A stretch of 64,000 nt of DNA from Verrucomicrobiaceae bacterium (GCA_027487315.1 JAIYDW010000017.1:17294-81293); one strand, 5' to 3'; shown: positions 18,637-28,675, counted from the first letter of the stretch. Notes: generated from the letters alone by a model not told the origin. Translations and numbers: made by a program.

Positions 18637-21600
18637 TTAGCGCTGGATGGTGAAGTCGGGACTGGTAAGAATCAGGTGAATGATAGCACGCAAACGATCC
18701 CGCTTGTTGGTATCAGATGGAGCCGAGTTGCTATAAGGTATGATCCCGCAAACAGAGTTCCCCAGGCTAATTCCGGTCGCGTTGGAGTAGTTGACGGGAA
18801 TGGTAAACCGATTGGCATCCACCCGTGTCACCGTGAATGTACCGTTGATGGTCGGAGAGAAGGTTCCCCCGCTAACCCCCGAGATCGTCACCGAATCTCC
18901 CGTTTGAAGGCCATGCTCATTGGCCGTCCCAGTCCCATACGTAATCGTGCATGGATTCCCAAGCGTGATGCTGGAAATCTGGCGACCCACAAAGTTGCGA
19001 ATCTTGTCCGTTGCAGCCGTCGGGAGTTGGCCCGCAACCAGCAAGGTATTGAGGCGCGAAATCAAAGTCGACAGGTTGGCATTGCTCGTCCAGGTCTGTC
19101 CCGTCTGCGGCCCTGCACCCAGCACCGCACCCACTGTACCTGCCGTCGACACCGCATTTCCATACCACGAACTGAAGTCCATCACCAGAGCGTGACTCCC
19201 ATTGTTGAAGCTTGAAATCCCATTGGTGTCTCCAATCGCAAAGACACCATTAAAGAGATAATTCGCCTGCCGGATCACCGTCGTCTCGGCCGTCAATTGG
19301 AACTCAGGCGTTGTCAAGCCCGCGGCTGCCAGGGGTCCCGAATACTTGTAGTCAGGGAGGAAGAAGTTAAACACCGTCTCCGAGTTTAGCGGAGATTGCT
19401 CCAAATCCGCATCCGTGTTCCCAAGCTGGAATGTGCTGGGCCGTGTCCCCGCATTCCCACTCCGGCTCTTCGGCTGCTCCACCAGCGGGAACATCCACAT
19501 GCCGTTGTCTCCGTCATTGTTTGTGGTCCCATTTGACGCGATTGCGGCTGTTGTCAGCACCGTGAATGTGTTGGAATCAGGCACCGACTCAATCGTAAAG
19601 ATGCCATCCTGAGGCATCGGATTGCCCGCAGTGAAATTTTGATACACTTGCTCACCCACCCGAAGATGGTGATCCGCAATGCGAGACGTATGCCAGTCGG
19701 TCGTGTCAAACGTAATGCGACGCTCATTCGGTGACGGCAGACCCGAATTGCTGACCGTAAACGAACCCCGGAAGCCCACCATCCTCACCCGGCCGCTTCG
19801 CGCTGTCGCGTTCGCAGGAACCGTCACCGTAAAGGTGGAGCCGCCCGCGCTATCTGTGCTGTTTGAAGTCGCGGCCACATACACGCCATCCGTCAATGCT
19901 GGACCGCTTGCGAGCTCAAAATCCAGAAACGCACTTCCACCGGCGGGCAGCCAATGCCCAGAGAAAGTCACCGTCATCACCGTTGAGTTAGCTGGAATGT
20001 TATACGTCCGGTCAAGTCCCCCATTCGTCACGCCATTGCTGGAATTCACTCCCACCCAACCGCGCGCATTCACGTAAAACCTAAATGGAGCGGTCGTCGT
20101 CGGACTAGGCGTCGAAAGCACGGTGTACACTCCATCAGAGGGAGTCGTGTCTCCCTCAACCCACTCAGGACCTTCAAACTCCAGGAATACTGACCGGCCT
20201 GCTGCGAGTTTCGGATCATTGTTGCCTGCATTCACCTCAATAACGTGCGCACCAGCCGTCGATTGAGTCGTGGATGGTTGCACCCACGTCCCAGAAACAC
20301 CATTTCCACGGAAAGCTCTCCCTGCAGCCGCCACACGCATCACAGGCTCGCGCTGCTTCCCATAGCTCGTCACACTGACTTGCGAGGAATGCCTTGCTTC
20401 ATAGTCCAACAAAATCGCCTTGATCACCGCCCTCATGTCACCCCGAACGCCTGACCCGTTGTCATTGAATTTCTGAACCACCCGATACACGTAACCACGC
20501 GATGGATGGCTCGTCACCATTCGCTGAATCAATTGACGGCAGATGAACGGCCCCACATTCGGGTGGTTGAACAGTTGGTCGTGCGTCGCATCCAACTCCA
20601 CATTCGGCAGCGCCTGATACGCCGGATTATTCCAGTGCATCGAATTGTGGGTTGCATACGGATCCAATGGCTGGCTACCCACCTTGGTCAAACCTGGCAG
20701 CACCTCATTGTTAAGGATGCGCTTCGGACCGGTGTAGTGCCGCGCAGGAATCTCCCTCATCTGCCGCATCCAATTGGCAGGCGCACCAATAGAAGTCCGA
20801 TAAGCCCCATCGTACCCGTCATCCCAACCCGTGAAGACGTGCGCATAGCCCACAATTTCTCTTTGCGTGTAAACATCAATCGGCTCAAACCTCGAGTTCA
20901 ACATTAAGGAACCATCCGGCCACATGCGGAACAACCCAACCGAGAACAATTGCTTGATCTCCCTCGCGTAGTTCTCATTCGGAATCCGGCCAACCGATAG
21001 ATCAGGCTTGTCATTCTCCCTCATGTCCAAATACCTGCCCATCGCCGGTGTCAAGGTCACCTCCTCCAGCAAATCGCGGAAGTTTCCGAACGAGTGATCT
21101 AGCAGCTTGTCATAGAAATAGGCCAGTGCATCAGCACGGTTGTCCAGCGGACCCTGCCCTGAAACCACGAGGATTTGGCTCAAAGCGAACGCGACCCTCT
21201 GGCGCAACTGATCTTCCCCGGAAATCGACCGCCTCCACCAAGAGTTGAACGCCAGTGGCTCGTCAAACTGCGATCCCCCATTCGCATCCGAACCCTCTTG
21301 GGCAATCACTTCCGGCAGCAGATATGAAGGGCCTTTGGTGAATTGATCGTCGATCCAAGCTTCATAACTGGCCATCGCCTTCAACGCTGCGACATCTTGC
21401 ACACTCGCGCCAAAAGTCGCCTGAGTTAGGAACCTGACCGCTTGGTTGTTGGTTGTGTGGTCGTTCGTCCAAGTCGGAGGCGCGGCGGGAACCGTGAACG
21501 TTTGAGAACCGTCCAATCTGCCAAAGTACCCTTTTATCTCTCCACCCGGATAGTTCACCGAATGCACGTTGAAAAACACTTTACCATCCTTCAAATGCTG

Positions 21601-24600
21601 AACCAACTGTGGAACAGTGTATCCTGCTGTTGGCTTGATTACCCACTCGTAGGTCCCGTCCGCCAGCAACTTGACATCCCCGGGTTCGTCAAGGTCCGCA
21701 ATCACGTTCGACAACCCTCCGCCAGGGATCATTTCGTCGTGCACATGCATTCCAAAGTAGTCCGACGTCAATCCCGTATAGTTGATCGAGATGATGGCCT
21801 CAGTCTCAGCCGCGTTCACCCGCAGGAAACTACTCCCAGAAGCATTCGTCACCGCACCAGCCTGCGGGCGCATCGTCGCCGCATAGATCGTCGCCGTGTC
21901 TGTCGGCGACACCGGTTCTGTCCACGGCGTCAAGGCATATCCCGGAACAACCTCGCTCGGCATCGCCCCATCCTCACCCGGCTTCGCCCAACCAATCGCT
22001 AAATTGTCCCCCACCCCGGTCCCTGCCTTATGCAGGATCTCAATGTAATACCGCTTGCCTTGCTGCATCGCCAGCCATGCTGACTTCTGATTCACCTCAG
22101 CATTCCAAGTCTGCGGTGTTCCGCTGCCATTGTTAACCCAAGCACGCCTGAAGATGTTCACTGGTTCCGCATCGTTGGAAATGCGCAACTCCGCCGCATT
22201 GCTGCCTGCAATCCAAAAATAGTAATTCCCTGTCAACGGTGCCGTCAAATACCCTCGAATCCTTGCCCCATAATTGTCCCCGGCATCTGTGGGTGCCTCC
22301 AGCGAACTCAAACTTGAGGTGCTCGTTGGCACCGTTCCCGTCGGAATGCTCGCAAGACTCGTGCCGGCAATCCCACTCCACACTTCCCGGGCTATCGCCG
22401 CCCCGGCATTGACTAAACTCAAATTGATCACCGATTTGCTCTGCCCAGCAGGACTGGTCATCGTCACCACGATTTGGTGCTTGCCCTCGGCGTCCGCAGG
22501 AGGTGTGCCCGTTAGTTGACCATTCGCGTAGCTCAACCACGCGGGCAACCCCTCAAAGCTCACTGACCCACCATTTCCAACCACCACCGGAATCGAAAAA
22601 TCTCCATCACCCACTAACCCGGTAATCTCAGTCGAACTCAGATGCGCAGGCGGTGCCTGCGGTCCACTTGTCGGATAGAGTCGATTGCTCGGTATGATCT
22701 GCTTCGGCTGGCTGGGACTGAACCAGGAAAGCTGGCACCGTGCGTAGCCTGTGTTTTCAAGATAATCGAGCTGAATGTCATACCGGGTTCCACCCACCAT
22801 CGGCAATCGCACAAAACGCTCGTTACTCATGTTCGCAAAATCCCTCAGCGCCTTGTTGACGGTCTCCAAATTCACATTGCCCGCGCTGTTAATGGCGTAC
22901 CTCCCGGGCTCCATCGCAACGGCAAACGCCATGCTCTGCGACGCTGGCTGCCCGATCAAGCCGGGCGCCACGATGGTGATGTTCCCTGTGTTCGTCCCGC
23001 TGAGCCCAGTTCCGTAGCTCACGGTAAACGTCGTGGCCGTAACCGCTGAGATGGTTCTGTAGGCGTTGACTTCGTTAGTCAGGGCATTGTTAGTCGGATC
23101 AAGGATGACGCTCATCCCAATTTCAAACGTGTTCGGCGCAAATCCCGAGTTGGTGTAATCCACCACCGTGACTCCACTGGCGCTCGTGTAAGTATAGGCC
23201 GCATTTCCAGCAGGGTAGACGGCCGTCACAATCGCATTCCTATTGTCCGAGACTGTGATCGCCACCCCCGTCGTCTGTGATGCAAAGACGTTCGCCGCAA
23301 AGTTCACCGCAAATGTCGTCGCAGTTGGAGCAGGTGATGCCAGCACTTCATACTGCGACAATGCCAGTGACGACGCCGTGCCCGCAGTCGGATCCAATTC
23401 AATAGAGTGCCCCGCTTGAATGCTCCCGGGCGTGATGTTCGTCAACGCACTGTAGTCGATAATTGCGACTCCCGTCGAAGCGTCATAAGTGTAGGTCGTC
23501 GCAGCTGTTCCATGACTTAGATTGCCGCTGCTAGGATCGAGGCGCACCACTTCGCCCACAGTGTAAGCCCCAGGACGCACTGTCGTGTTGACATAATTGA
23601 CGATCAACCCTCCGGTCGCACTGTCATAGAGATAACTGCCTCCACTAGTGGTTGATGGCACAGGCCGCATGTCATGCTGCTGACCATTGATCCTCAACAC
23701 ACACCCATCATCCGCATGCACAATGAACGTGTATTCCTCAGTGAATTGTGGCTGCACTTGCCCCGTCCAGCGCACACTGAAGGTCTCCGGATTGATCAGC
23801 ACCGGGTCTGGCGTCCCCTCCCCCCAAACACCATTGTTGTTAAACGTCACTGCTGTATCCACCCCTACCCGGACTGGCGCTGACGCAAAGTTCGTGTTGC
23901 CATAGATTTTGTTGTACACTCCCGTGGTTGTGCTCGCGCTCCGCTCTTCCAAGAAACAGGTACCTGATGTTGTATCAGTCGCGGGAAGGTTCGTCCCCGT
24001 GACAGCTACCTGAAATGTCGTCGCCGTGGCGTTCGCGACCGTGAAATTGATGCTATTGTAGCCTGCGGGATCTGCCGTGTTCGGCGTGAACAAATTTCGG
24101 GAGGCAAAGGCGATCGCTACAGTTTCCCCATTCAAAAGGCCATGCCCGGTCAGCGTCACCGTCGCGAGACCCGTCGTCGCATTCGTTCGGCTCCACGTGT
24201 AGTTCGCCGACACCGTATGCGTGAATTGGCGCGCCTGCGGAATATTCGCAAAGGTCGCGGTCCCCAGACTCCATTGCAACCGGCAACGCGCGCTGCCTTC
24301 TGTCTCCACATGCTCGACCCGCATCCTGTAACGTCCCGTTGCCCCTATGGCGGTCGTTGGCACCTCTAAGGTGTGGCCGCCGCTTATCTTGAACGCGCCA
24401 ATCACCTCGTTGTCCGCCACCCCATCTTCAGGTGCCACCGTCGACGCGCTATCCCATCCATGCTCCACCACCTGCTCTCCCGGCAAGTCAAACACACCAT
24501 TGCGATTCAAGTCAATCAAGACTCGCGCCCTGTCATCCGCATCAAGTTGAAACCGATAGCTGCCTGCCGCGTCCGGACTCAGGAAGGTCTCATAGGCGTT

Positions 24601-26115
24601 TGAGAATTGATCCGGCACGTTCGTCGCCAATGTCCCCGCCAGTGCCGCTGTTCCAACTGCATTGGCAGTTCCATAAATCCAGTCATAGTTGACGGAACTG
24701 TCCACCCGCTCTATCACCGGAGGATGCAACGGTAAGATACTAAATCCACAGCTATTGCTGCTCGTCGCAGGTAATCCAGCCCCAGATGGCACCGAACAGG
24801 TGAATGTCGTCGAGGTCTTCCCCGTCACAAGGTAGCTTTGATGATTGTAAGTTGGGGTGTTGAGATTTCCTCCAGTGAAAGTAAGCTTCACCTGAGTGGT
24901 GTTGGCCGTCAAAGCTCCCAACAGTGTCGCCAACCGGGACGAATTGACACCGGTCGGCGTGATGACAATGCTGCCGGTAAAGTTTGGCGTCGCACCCCCT
25001 CGGGTGTATGCGTAATTTGCCGTATCACCAAAGTTGACCGCACTATCGTAAGTTGTGCTGCCGTTATCGTAGTATCTCGCCAAGAGACCCGTTCCGGTCG
25101 CGACAGTCGAATCCTGAATGATTATCGTTGCGGATCCCGGAGTCCCCACTTCCGGCGCGCCGCCAGGGGTGGTGCTGGTAGCACCCGTTAATGCCAGAGT
25201 GACCGACTCAGAGCCCTCGACTGTCACCGACTGGCCAGGGTTCGGATTGATGAAGATCGTCTTTTCTTTCTCTCCAGCCATAAAATCAACCGTATTTGAA
25301 ACCGGTGAGCGCGAGTAGTCCGTGCTTCCGTTAGCCGATCCCGAAAACGCCATCGAAACAGTCGCATCGAACAAACTGCGCTGCCGCTTCACCACAAACG
25401 AACCACTCTGCGGACCGTCCTCCGAGGCAAATGGTAAAGCTGCCTCCACCGTCACCTTGTCCGGTTCACCCAATTCACCTTCCAAAAGATCCAAAAGGTC
25501 GCTCTTTCCATTCGCATCCAGATCCACACTCTCCGCATTCGGATTATACCCTAATTTCTGAGCCACCCAGTCCGAGACCCCATCACTGTTTGAATCCACG
25601 TCGCTCGTCTCGAGTTTGTAAAACTTCCGACTGCCTACAGGCTTGGTGATCTTAAGCGTCTTAGAAGTGTCGTTGGTCGCAACAAATTCAGTCCCGGAGT
25701 CGGGCGATAGCAGCGTTTCTCCTACCAACCCATATCCACCTCCTGGCGTATCCGAGCTCAATATTCGGTATTTTTTACCTACCTTCGCGTCGAAAACAAA
25801 AAAGACATTCGTTCCAGTGATGTAGGTATCACCCACTTTCAAACAATCACCCGACACCCTGGGATTCGTACCTGCCACCGATTCAATCAAATTGGAACAT
25901 CCGTCCCCGTCCTCATCCCCGCCAGGAACCAAGTCCCAGGCATCGTAAATTCCCTGCCAGACATCGTTCAACCCATCTCCATCCACATCCATGTCCAAAT
26001 CGCCTGAAGCTGGCCCTCCAATTCCCAAAAACAAACCCAGGGCAATAGTTCGCCAAGTCTTGAGTTGGCGACAAACACGTTGTGTAGAAGCAGTTGGGGT
26101 GGCTTTATTCTGCAT
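18637..26115 (-). CDS. Giant DUF1800 surface protein with Calx-beta, PA14 and CHRD domains (second)
   Basis: About 2492 residues from ATG 26115 (MQNKATPTASTQR); an ATG at 26184 would lengthen the N-terminus by 23 residues. A hydrophobic segment (TIALGLFLGIGGPASG) precedes calcium-type DVDGDGLNDVW, DEDGDGCSN and DSNSDGVSDW motifs. Then come Calx-beta-like (ASEDGPQSGSFVVKRQ), PA14-like domains (LLARYYDNGS..., YNKIYGNTNF...), an Ig-like segment, a third PA14-like sandwich, CHRD (FGMHVHDEMIPGGG) and DUF1800. It parallels the first giant protein domain by domain. It is over 400 residues longer because of extra HGL-like modules at 18733-18985, 22960-23660 and 24731-25035. Confidence 0.9.
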   Translation of the reverse strand: MQNKATPTASTQRVCRQLKTWRTIALGLFLGIGGPASGDLDMDVDGDGLNDVWQGIYDAWDLVPGGDEDGDGCSNLIESVAGTNPRVSGDCLKVGDTYITGTNVFFVFDAKVGKKYRILSSDTPGGGYGLVGETLLSPDSGTEFVATNDTSKTLKITKPVGSRKFYKLETSDVDSNSDGVSDWVAQKLGYNPNAESVDLDANGKSDLLDLLEGELGEPDKVTVEAALPFASEDGPQSGSFVVKRQRSLFDATVSMAFSGSANGSTDYSRSPVSNTVDFMAGEKEKTIFINPNPGQSVTVEGSESVTLALTGATSTTPGGAPEVGTPGSATIIIQDSTVATGTGLLARYYDNGSTTYDSAVNFGDTANYAYTRGGATPNFTGSIVITPTGVNSSRLATLLGALTANTTQVKLTFTGGNLNTPTYNHQSYLVTGKTSTTFTCSVPSGAGLPATSSNSCGFSILPLHPPVIERVDSSVNYDWIYGTANAVGTAALAGTLATNVPDQFSNAYETFLSPDAAGSYRFQLDADDRARVLIDLNRNGVFDLPGEQVVEHGWDSASTVAPEDGVADNEVIGAFKISGGHTLEVPTTAIGATGRYRMRVEHVETEGSARCRLQWSLGTATFANIPQARQFTHTVSANYTWSRTNATTGLATVTLTGHGLLNGETVAIAFASRNLFTPNTADPAGYNSINFTVANATATTFQVAVTGTNLPATDTTSGTCFLEERSASTTTGVYNKIYGNTNFASAPVRVGVDTAVTFNNNGVWGEGTPDPVLINPETFSVRWTGQVQPQFTEEYTFIVHADDGCVLRINGQQHDMRPVPSTTSGGSYLYDSATGGLIVNYVNTTVRPGAYTVGEVVRLDPSSGNLSHGTAATTYTYDASTGVAIIDYSALTNITPGSIQAGHSIELDPTAGTASSLALSQYEVLASPAPTATTFAVNFAANVFASQTTGVAITVSDNRNAIVTAVYPAGNAAYTYTSASGVTVVDYTNSGFAPNTFEIGMSVILDPTNNALTNEVNAYRTISAVTATTFTVSYGTGLSGTNTGNITIVAPGLIGQPASQSMAFAVAMEPGRYAINSAGNVNLETVNKALRDFANMSNERFVRLPMVGGTRYDIQLDYLENTGYARCQLSWFSPSQPKQIIPSNRLYPTSGPQAPPAHLSSTEITGLVGDGDFSIPVVVGNGGSVSFEGLPAWLSYANGQLTGTPPADAEGKHQIVVTMTSPAGQSKSVINLSLVNAGAAIAREVWSGIAGTSLASIPTGTVPTSTSSLSSLEAPTDAGDNYGARIRGYLTAPLTGNYYFWIAGSNAAELRISNDAEPVNIFRRAWVNNGSGTPQTWNAEVNQKSAWLAMQQGKRYYIEILHKAGTGVGDNLAIGWAKPGEDGAMPSEVVPGYALTPWTEPVSPTDTATIYAATMRPQAGAVTNASGSSFLRVNAAETEAIISINYTGLTSDYFGMHVHDEMIPGGGLSNVIADLDEPGDVKLLADGTYEWVIKPTAGYTVPQLVQHLKDGKVFFNVHSVNYPGGEIKGYFGRLDGSQTFTVPAAPPTWTNDHTTNNQAVRFLTQATFGASVQDVAALKAMASYEAWIDDQFTKGPSYLLPEVIAQEGSDANGGSQFDEPLAFNSWWRRSISGEDQLRQRVAFALSQILVVSGQGPLDNRADALAYFYDKLLDHSFGNFRDLLEEVTLTPAMGRYLDMRENDKPDLSVGRIPNENYAREIKQLFSVGLFRMWPDGSLMLNSRFEPIDVYTQREIVGYAHVFTGWDDGYDGAYRTSIGAPANWMRQMREIPARHYTGPKRILNNEVLPGLTKVGSQPLDPYATHNSMHWNNPAYQALPNVELDATHDQLFNHPNVGPFICRQLIQRMVTSHPSRGYVYRVVQKFNDNGSGVRGDMRAVIKAILLDYEARHSSQVSVTSYGKQREPVMRVAAAGRAFRGNGVSGTWVQPSTTQSTAGAHVIEVNAGNNDPKLAAGRSVFLEFEGPEWVEGDTTPSDGVYTVLSTPSPTTTAPFRFYVNARGWVGVNSSNGVTNGGLDRTYNIPANSTVMTVTFSGHWLPAGGSAFLDFELASGPALTDGVYVAATSNSTDSAGGSTFTVTVPANATARSGRVRMVGFRGSFTVSNSGLPSPNERRITFDTTDWHTSRIADHHLRVGEQVYQNFTAGNPMPQDGIFTIESVPDSNTFTVLTTAAIASNGTTNNDGDNGMWMFPLVEQPKSRSGNAGTRPSTFQLGNTDADLEQSPLNSETVFNFFLPDYKYSGPLAAAGLTTPEFQLTAETTVIRQANYLFNGVFAIGDTNGISSFNNGSHALVMDFSSWYGNAVSTAGTVGAVLGAGPQTGQTWTSNANLSTLISRLNTLLVAGQLPTAATDKIRNFVGRQISSITLGNPCTITYGTGTANEHGLQTGDSVTISGVSGGTFSPTINGTFTVTRVDANRFTIPVNYSNATGISLGNSVCGIIPYSNSAPSDTNKRDRLRAIIHLILTSPDFTIQR
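18733..18985 (-). repeat. Extra HGL module near the C-terminus of the second giant protein
   Basis: About 80 residues with the pattern EHGLQTGDSVTISGVSGGTF...INGTFTVTRVDANRFTIPV lie between KIRNFVGRQ and the last DUF1800 helix (TNKRDRLRAIIHLILTSPDF). In the first giant protein the same place holds only a short loop (TRANMTAAYNQTTNPYTNIAY). This is the clearest copy of the HGL-x-x-GD-x-V-x-I-x-G-V motif in the window. The module was gained here, or lost in the paralogue. Confidence 0.6.
22960..23660 (-). repeat. Three-unit beta-module array inserted in the second PA14 domain
   Basis: Three tandem units each start with Tyr-x-Tyr-(D/T)-x-(A/S) (SYLYDSATG, TYTYDASTG, AYTYTSASG) and pass through an (I/V)x(L)DPxxx motif (VRLDPSSGN, IELDPTAGT, VILDPTNNA). 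Units two and three then reach a strand ending FAVNF or FTVSY; the first is truncated after its DP motif. They lie between the PA14 strand DDGCVLRINGQQ and the returning strand NERFVRLPMVGGTRYDI. The first giant protein has one such unit in the identical slot (about 14175-14445). Confidence 0.6.
24731..25035 (-). repeat. Extra beta module inside the first PA14 domain of the second giant protein
   Basis: About 100 residues (YAYTRGGATPN...TQVKLTFTGGNLNTPTYNHQ...STTFTCSV) separate two parts of PA14 that are contiguous in the first giant protein, NFGDTAN and PVIERVDSSVNYDW. The TFTGGNL.....YLVTGKTSTTFT pattern matches the modules found elsewhere in both proteins. It is an independent gain at this slot. 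Confidence 0.5.
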
Positions 26116-26329
26116 GGCGGTGGTCGGGGGATCTGTTCGACAAGCCGAACAATCAAGGTTGGACTGGAATAGAGAAGGATTCACTCCTGATAGCGCCTAA
26201 CTCGACGACTTTCAGGACGACTATATTTTCATATAACAGGAATGAGAATACAAAACATGGCCGCTCAAAGTCCAGACAAAAACTAAAAGACTTTGTTCAA
26301 CGGAAGATGAATTTTAAGCATGACATGAG

Positions 26330-28675
26330 TTAAAAAGATTGCCCCCTCCTTAAGATCTCCCGCAATTGCCTAGCCTGACCATAGCCTGGTGCAATTTCCA
26401 GAGCCCGATCCACAGCCATGACCGCCTCCATCCTCCGTCCCATCTGCGCCAAAATGGTGGCTCGCGCATAGGGAATCCCAGGATCATTAGGCTCCGCCGC
26501 CTCCCCTTTGCCCAATGCAACCAAGGCTTCGTCAGCCCGTTTCAATCCATTTAACGCCAGACCCAAATTATACCACGCCCTCGCAAACTTTGGTGCCAAC
26601 CGCACCGCTTCGTTCAACGCCGCAACAGTTTGCCCAAGGTCTCCAGTCTCACTGAATGCGAGCCCCAGCTCATAGCGATACTGAGCCTCGTTCGGCGCCA
26701 GCTTTATCGCATCCTCCAACTTCTGAATCGCCTTCGCCGTATTCCCTTGGCTACTGTGGATCAACGCCAAATCATGATGAAAGGGCGGGGAATTCGGATC
26801 CCATTTCACCGCTGTCTCCATATGCCCGACTGCTTCCGTCGCCTCTCCCCGAGAAAAGTAAAACTGCCCCAGCTGCATCTGCCCACTCGGTTGATCACTG
26901 TTCAAATGAAGCATGTGCAGCAAATCTTTCCCCGCCACCCCATTCAAATCCAAAGTCTCCCTCAGCGCCCACGCCGCCGCAACCCGCACCGATCGCACAG
27001 GATCCATCAATGCCTTCTCCAAAACCATCCTCGTTTCGGCGTCCCCACTCAACAGCACTTGCTCCAAACTCCGAATCACCGCATTTCTCACCAGCGGATG
27101 CTCATGCGCCGCCTGCTCCAAAAGCGCCGCTCGCACACTCGGCTGCGCAGCCCACTGATCCAACAGCAGCGCTGCGCTCGCCCGCCAATGAGGAATCCGA
27201 TCCGTCTTCAGAACCTCCACCAAACCAGCCATCGCCGAAACATCCCCCAGTCTGCCCTTTGCAATCAACTGGGCCCGATGCCTCGTTGGACGCTCCATCC
27301 GCGTCCCATACCACTTCTCAGTCGCCGCCTGCGCCCATTCGACCGTCTGATCCTGGTGGCACCGATTGCACGCATTCGGCACCCCAAAATCCTTCGTCAA
27401 TTTCGGATCCGGAATGGTCCACCCATGATCATGCCGCCAATGCCGCTGCATGTAAGGCGTCTGCGGCATGTGGCAATTGATACACTGACTCCCGGTACTC
27501 TCCACCCCATGAAACGTATGCGCTGCCGCCACAATTGGCGGTGCATTCGGAAATCCACCCGCCGTATGACACCGCATGCAAAGCTGATTCCCAGGCAAAA
27601 TCGTCTTCCCACTGTGCATGTCATGACAATCCATGCATCGAACCCCCGAATGCTGCATCCCACTGCTCATGAAACTCGCGAACTCAAAATTCTCATCCCT
27701 CACCTGCCCATCGGGAAAATAAGTGTCCGATTGATCGGTGATCGTCAGCAAATAGTGATCCCAAAAAGAATCCCCTGGCTTGAAGTCCCCCGTGATCTCC
27801 CCCCGACGTGCATGGCAGCCCGCACAATTCTCCGTGTGCTGATTCCGATCCCACTTCACCAAATGCGGATCTTCACCCTTTTTCCCCGGATAGAGCTTCT
27901 GCCACTCCGAATGCTCCTTCATCGGTCCATGGCAGGACTCACAACTCACCGAGCTCTCCGCCATCGACGTCTTATAACCATCCGTCGCCTCATCATAGTT
28001 CTTCCTCACCCGCGTGTTGTGGCAGGAAGCACACATCTGATTCCAAACCATCCCCCGCCCAGTCCAATGCCCCCATTCTCCGGGCTTCCGATCCTCGTCC
28101 CCGTATACATCAAACCATTCTCTCAGTTTCGGATCAAAACACGCCTCCATCGCCTGCAACCGCCCATTGCCACCATCCACCAAAACCTGCCTCAATGGAT
28201 TGTGCCCAATGATTCGCTCCACTTTGTAAGGGGCTTTTTCCCCTTCAAAACCCAACGACACCACCTCAAAAGCATCCCCCACCTTGCGCAACTCCGTCGT
28301 CTGAGTGCCATGCTTGAAGGATCGCTCAGGCACAAATCCCGGATCCTCCATCTCAGCATTCGGCTTCCGCTCCGCCATCCCGTGGTTCGAAGTCTTCCAT
28401 TTCGCGTACTCCGCCTCATGACACGACTTGCAACTCTCTGAACCCCCATACTGCGCGTGCACCACCGCTTCATGAACCATCTCAAATGCCTTTGGCTCAA
28501 CCACCGCCGCCATCTCCAAAGGCACCACCGTGTGCTTCGCTTGAGGCCTCATCAGCCACGCCCCAATCCCGATCAACAAAGCGCCCATGACACCTCCCAG
28601 TACCCATGCCCACACTCCCCTACCCGCAACCGCTTCAGGCGGGCGACTCGGTGGCTGATGCTTCTTGGATTTCAT
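26330..28675 (-). CDS. Membrane-anchored octaheme c-type cytochrome with HEAT and TPR repeats
   Basis: 781 residues from ATG 28675 (MKSKKHQPP); a TTG at 28726 is a weaker alternative. One membrane helix (residues 21-42) anchors a periplasmic chain. Eight CXXCH motifs lie at residues 82-86, 215-219, 245-249, 284-288, 347-351, 366-370, 398-402 and 436-440. The first ones match cytochrome c554-type entries (GGSESCKSCHEAEYAKWKTSNHG). HEAT-like helices (about 470-590) and about four TPR units (about 610-770) follow. This heme-HEAT-TPR layout is known from Planctomycetes and Verrucomicrobia multiheme proteins, but the electron partner is unknown. It is divergent from the mono-heme lipoprotein gene. 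Confidence 0.85.
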   Translation of the reverse strand: MKSKKHQPPSRPPEAVAGRGVWAWVLGGVMGALLIGIGAWLMRPQAKHTVVPLEMAAVVEPKAFEMVHEAVVHAQYGGSESCKSCHEAEYAKWKTSNHGMAERKPNAEMEDPGFVPERSFKHGTQTTELRKVGDAFEVVSLGFEGEKAPYKVERIIGHNPLRQVLVDGGNGRLQAMEACFDPKLREWFDVYGDEDRKPGEWGHWTGRGMVWNQMCASCHNTRVRKNYDEATDGYKTSMAESSVSCESCHGPMKEHSEWQKLYPGKKGEDPHLVKWDRNQHTENCAGCHARRGEITGDFKPGDSFWDHYLLTITDQSDTYFPDGQVRDENFEFASFMSSGMQHSGVRCMDCHDMHSGKTILPGNQLCMRCHTAGGFPNAPPIVAAAHTFHGVESTGSQCINCHMPQTPYMQRHWRHDHGWTIPDPKLTKDFGVPNACNRCHQDQTVEWAQAATEKWYGTRMERPTRHRAQLIAKGRLGDVSAMAGLVEVLKTDRIPHWRASAALLLDQWAAQPSVRAALLEQAAHEHPLVRNAVIRSLEQVLLSGDAETRMVLEKALMDPVRSVRVAAAWALRETLDLNGVAGKDLLHMLHLNSDQPSGQMQLGQFYFSRGEATEAVGHMETAVKWDPNSPPFHHDLALIHSSQGNTAKAIQKLEDAIKLAPNEAQYRYELGLAFSETGDLGQTVAALNEAVRLAPKFARAWYNLGLALNGLKRADEALVALGKGEAAEPNDPGIPYARATILAQMGRRMEAVMAVDRALEIAPGYGQARQLREILRRGQSF

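Noticed and set aside
22960..23660. CRISPR or satellite array
   Set aside because: The repeats are at protein level, diverged, in frame and of unequal length; no constant direct repeat with spacers exists.
10236..26115. Prophage or tailed-phage remnant, because of phage-type HGL modules
   Set aside because: No capsid, terminase, portal, integrase or lysis gene; the modules are embedded in DUF1800/PA14 surface proteins.
26630..28441. 603-codon plus-strand frame opposite the octaheme cytochrome
   Set aside because: Arg/Pro/His-rich antisense translation; the minus strand carries eight CXXCH motifs and repeats that are clearly real.
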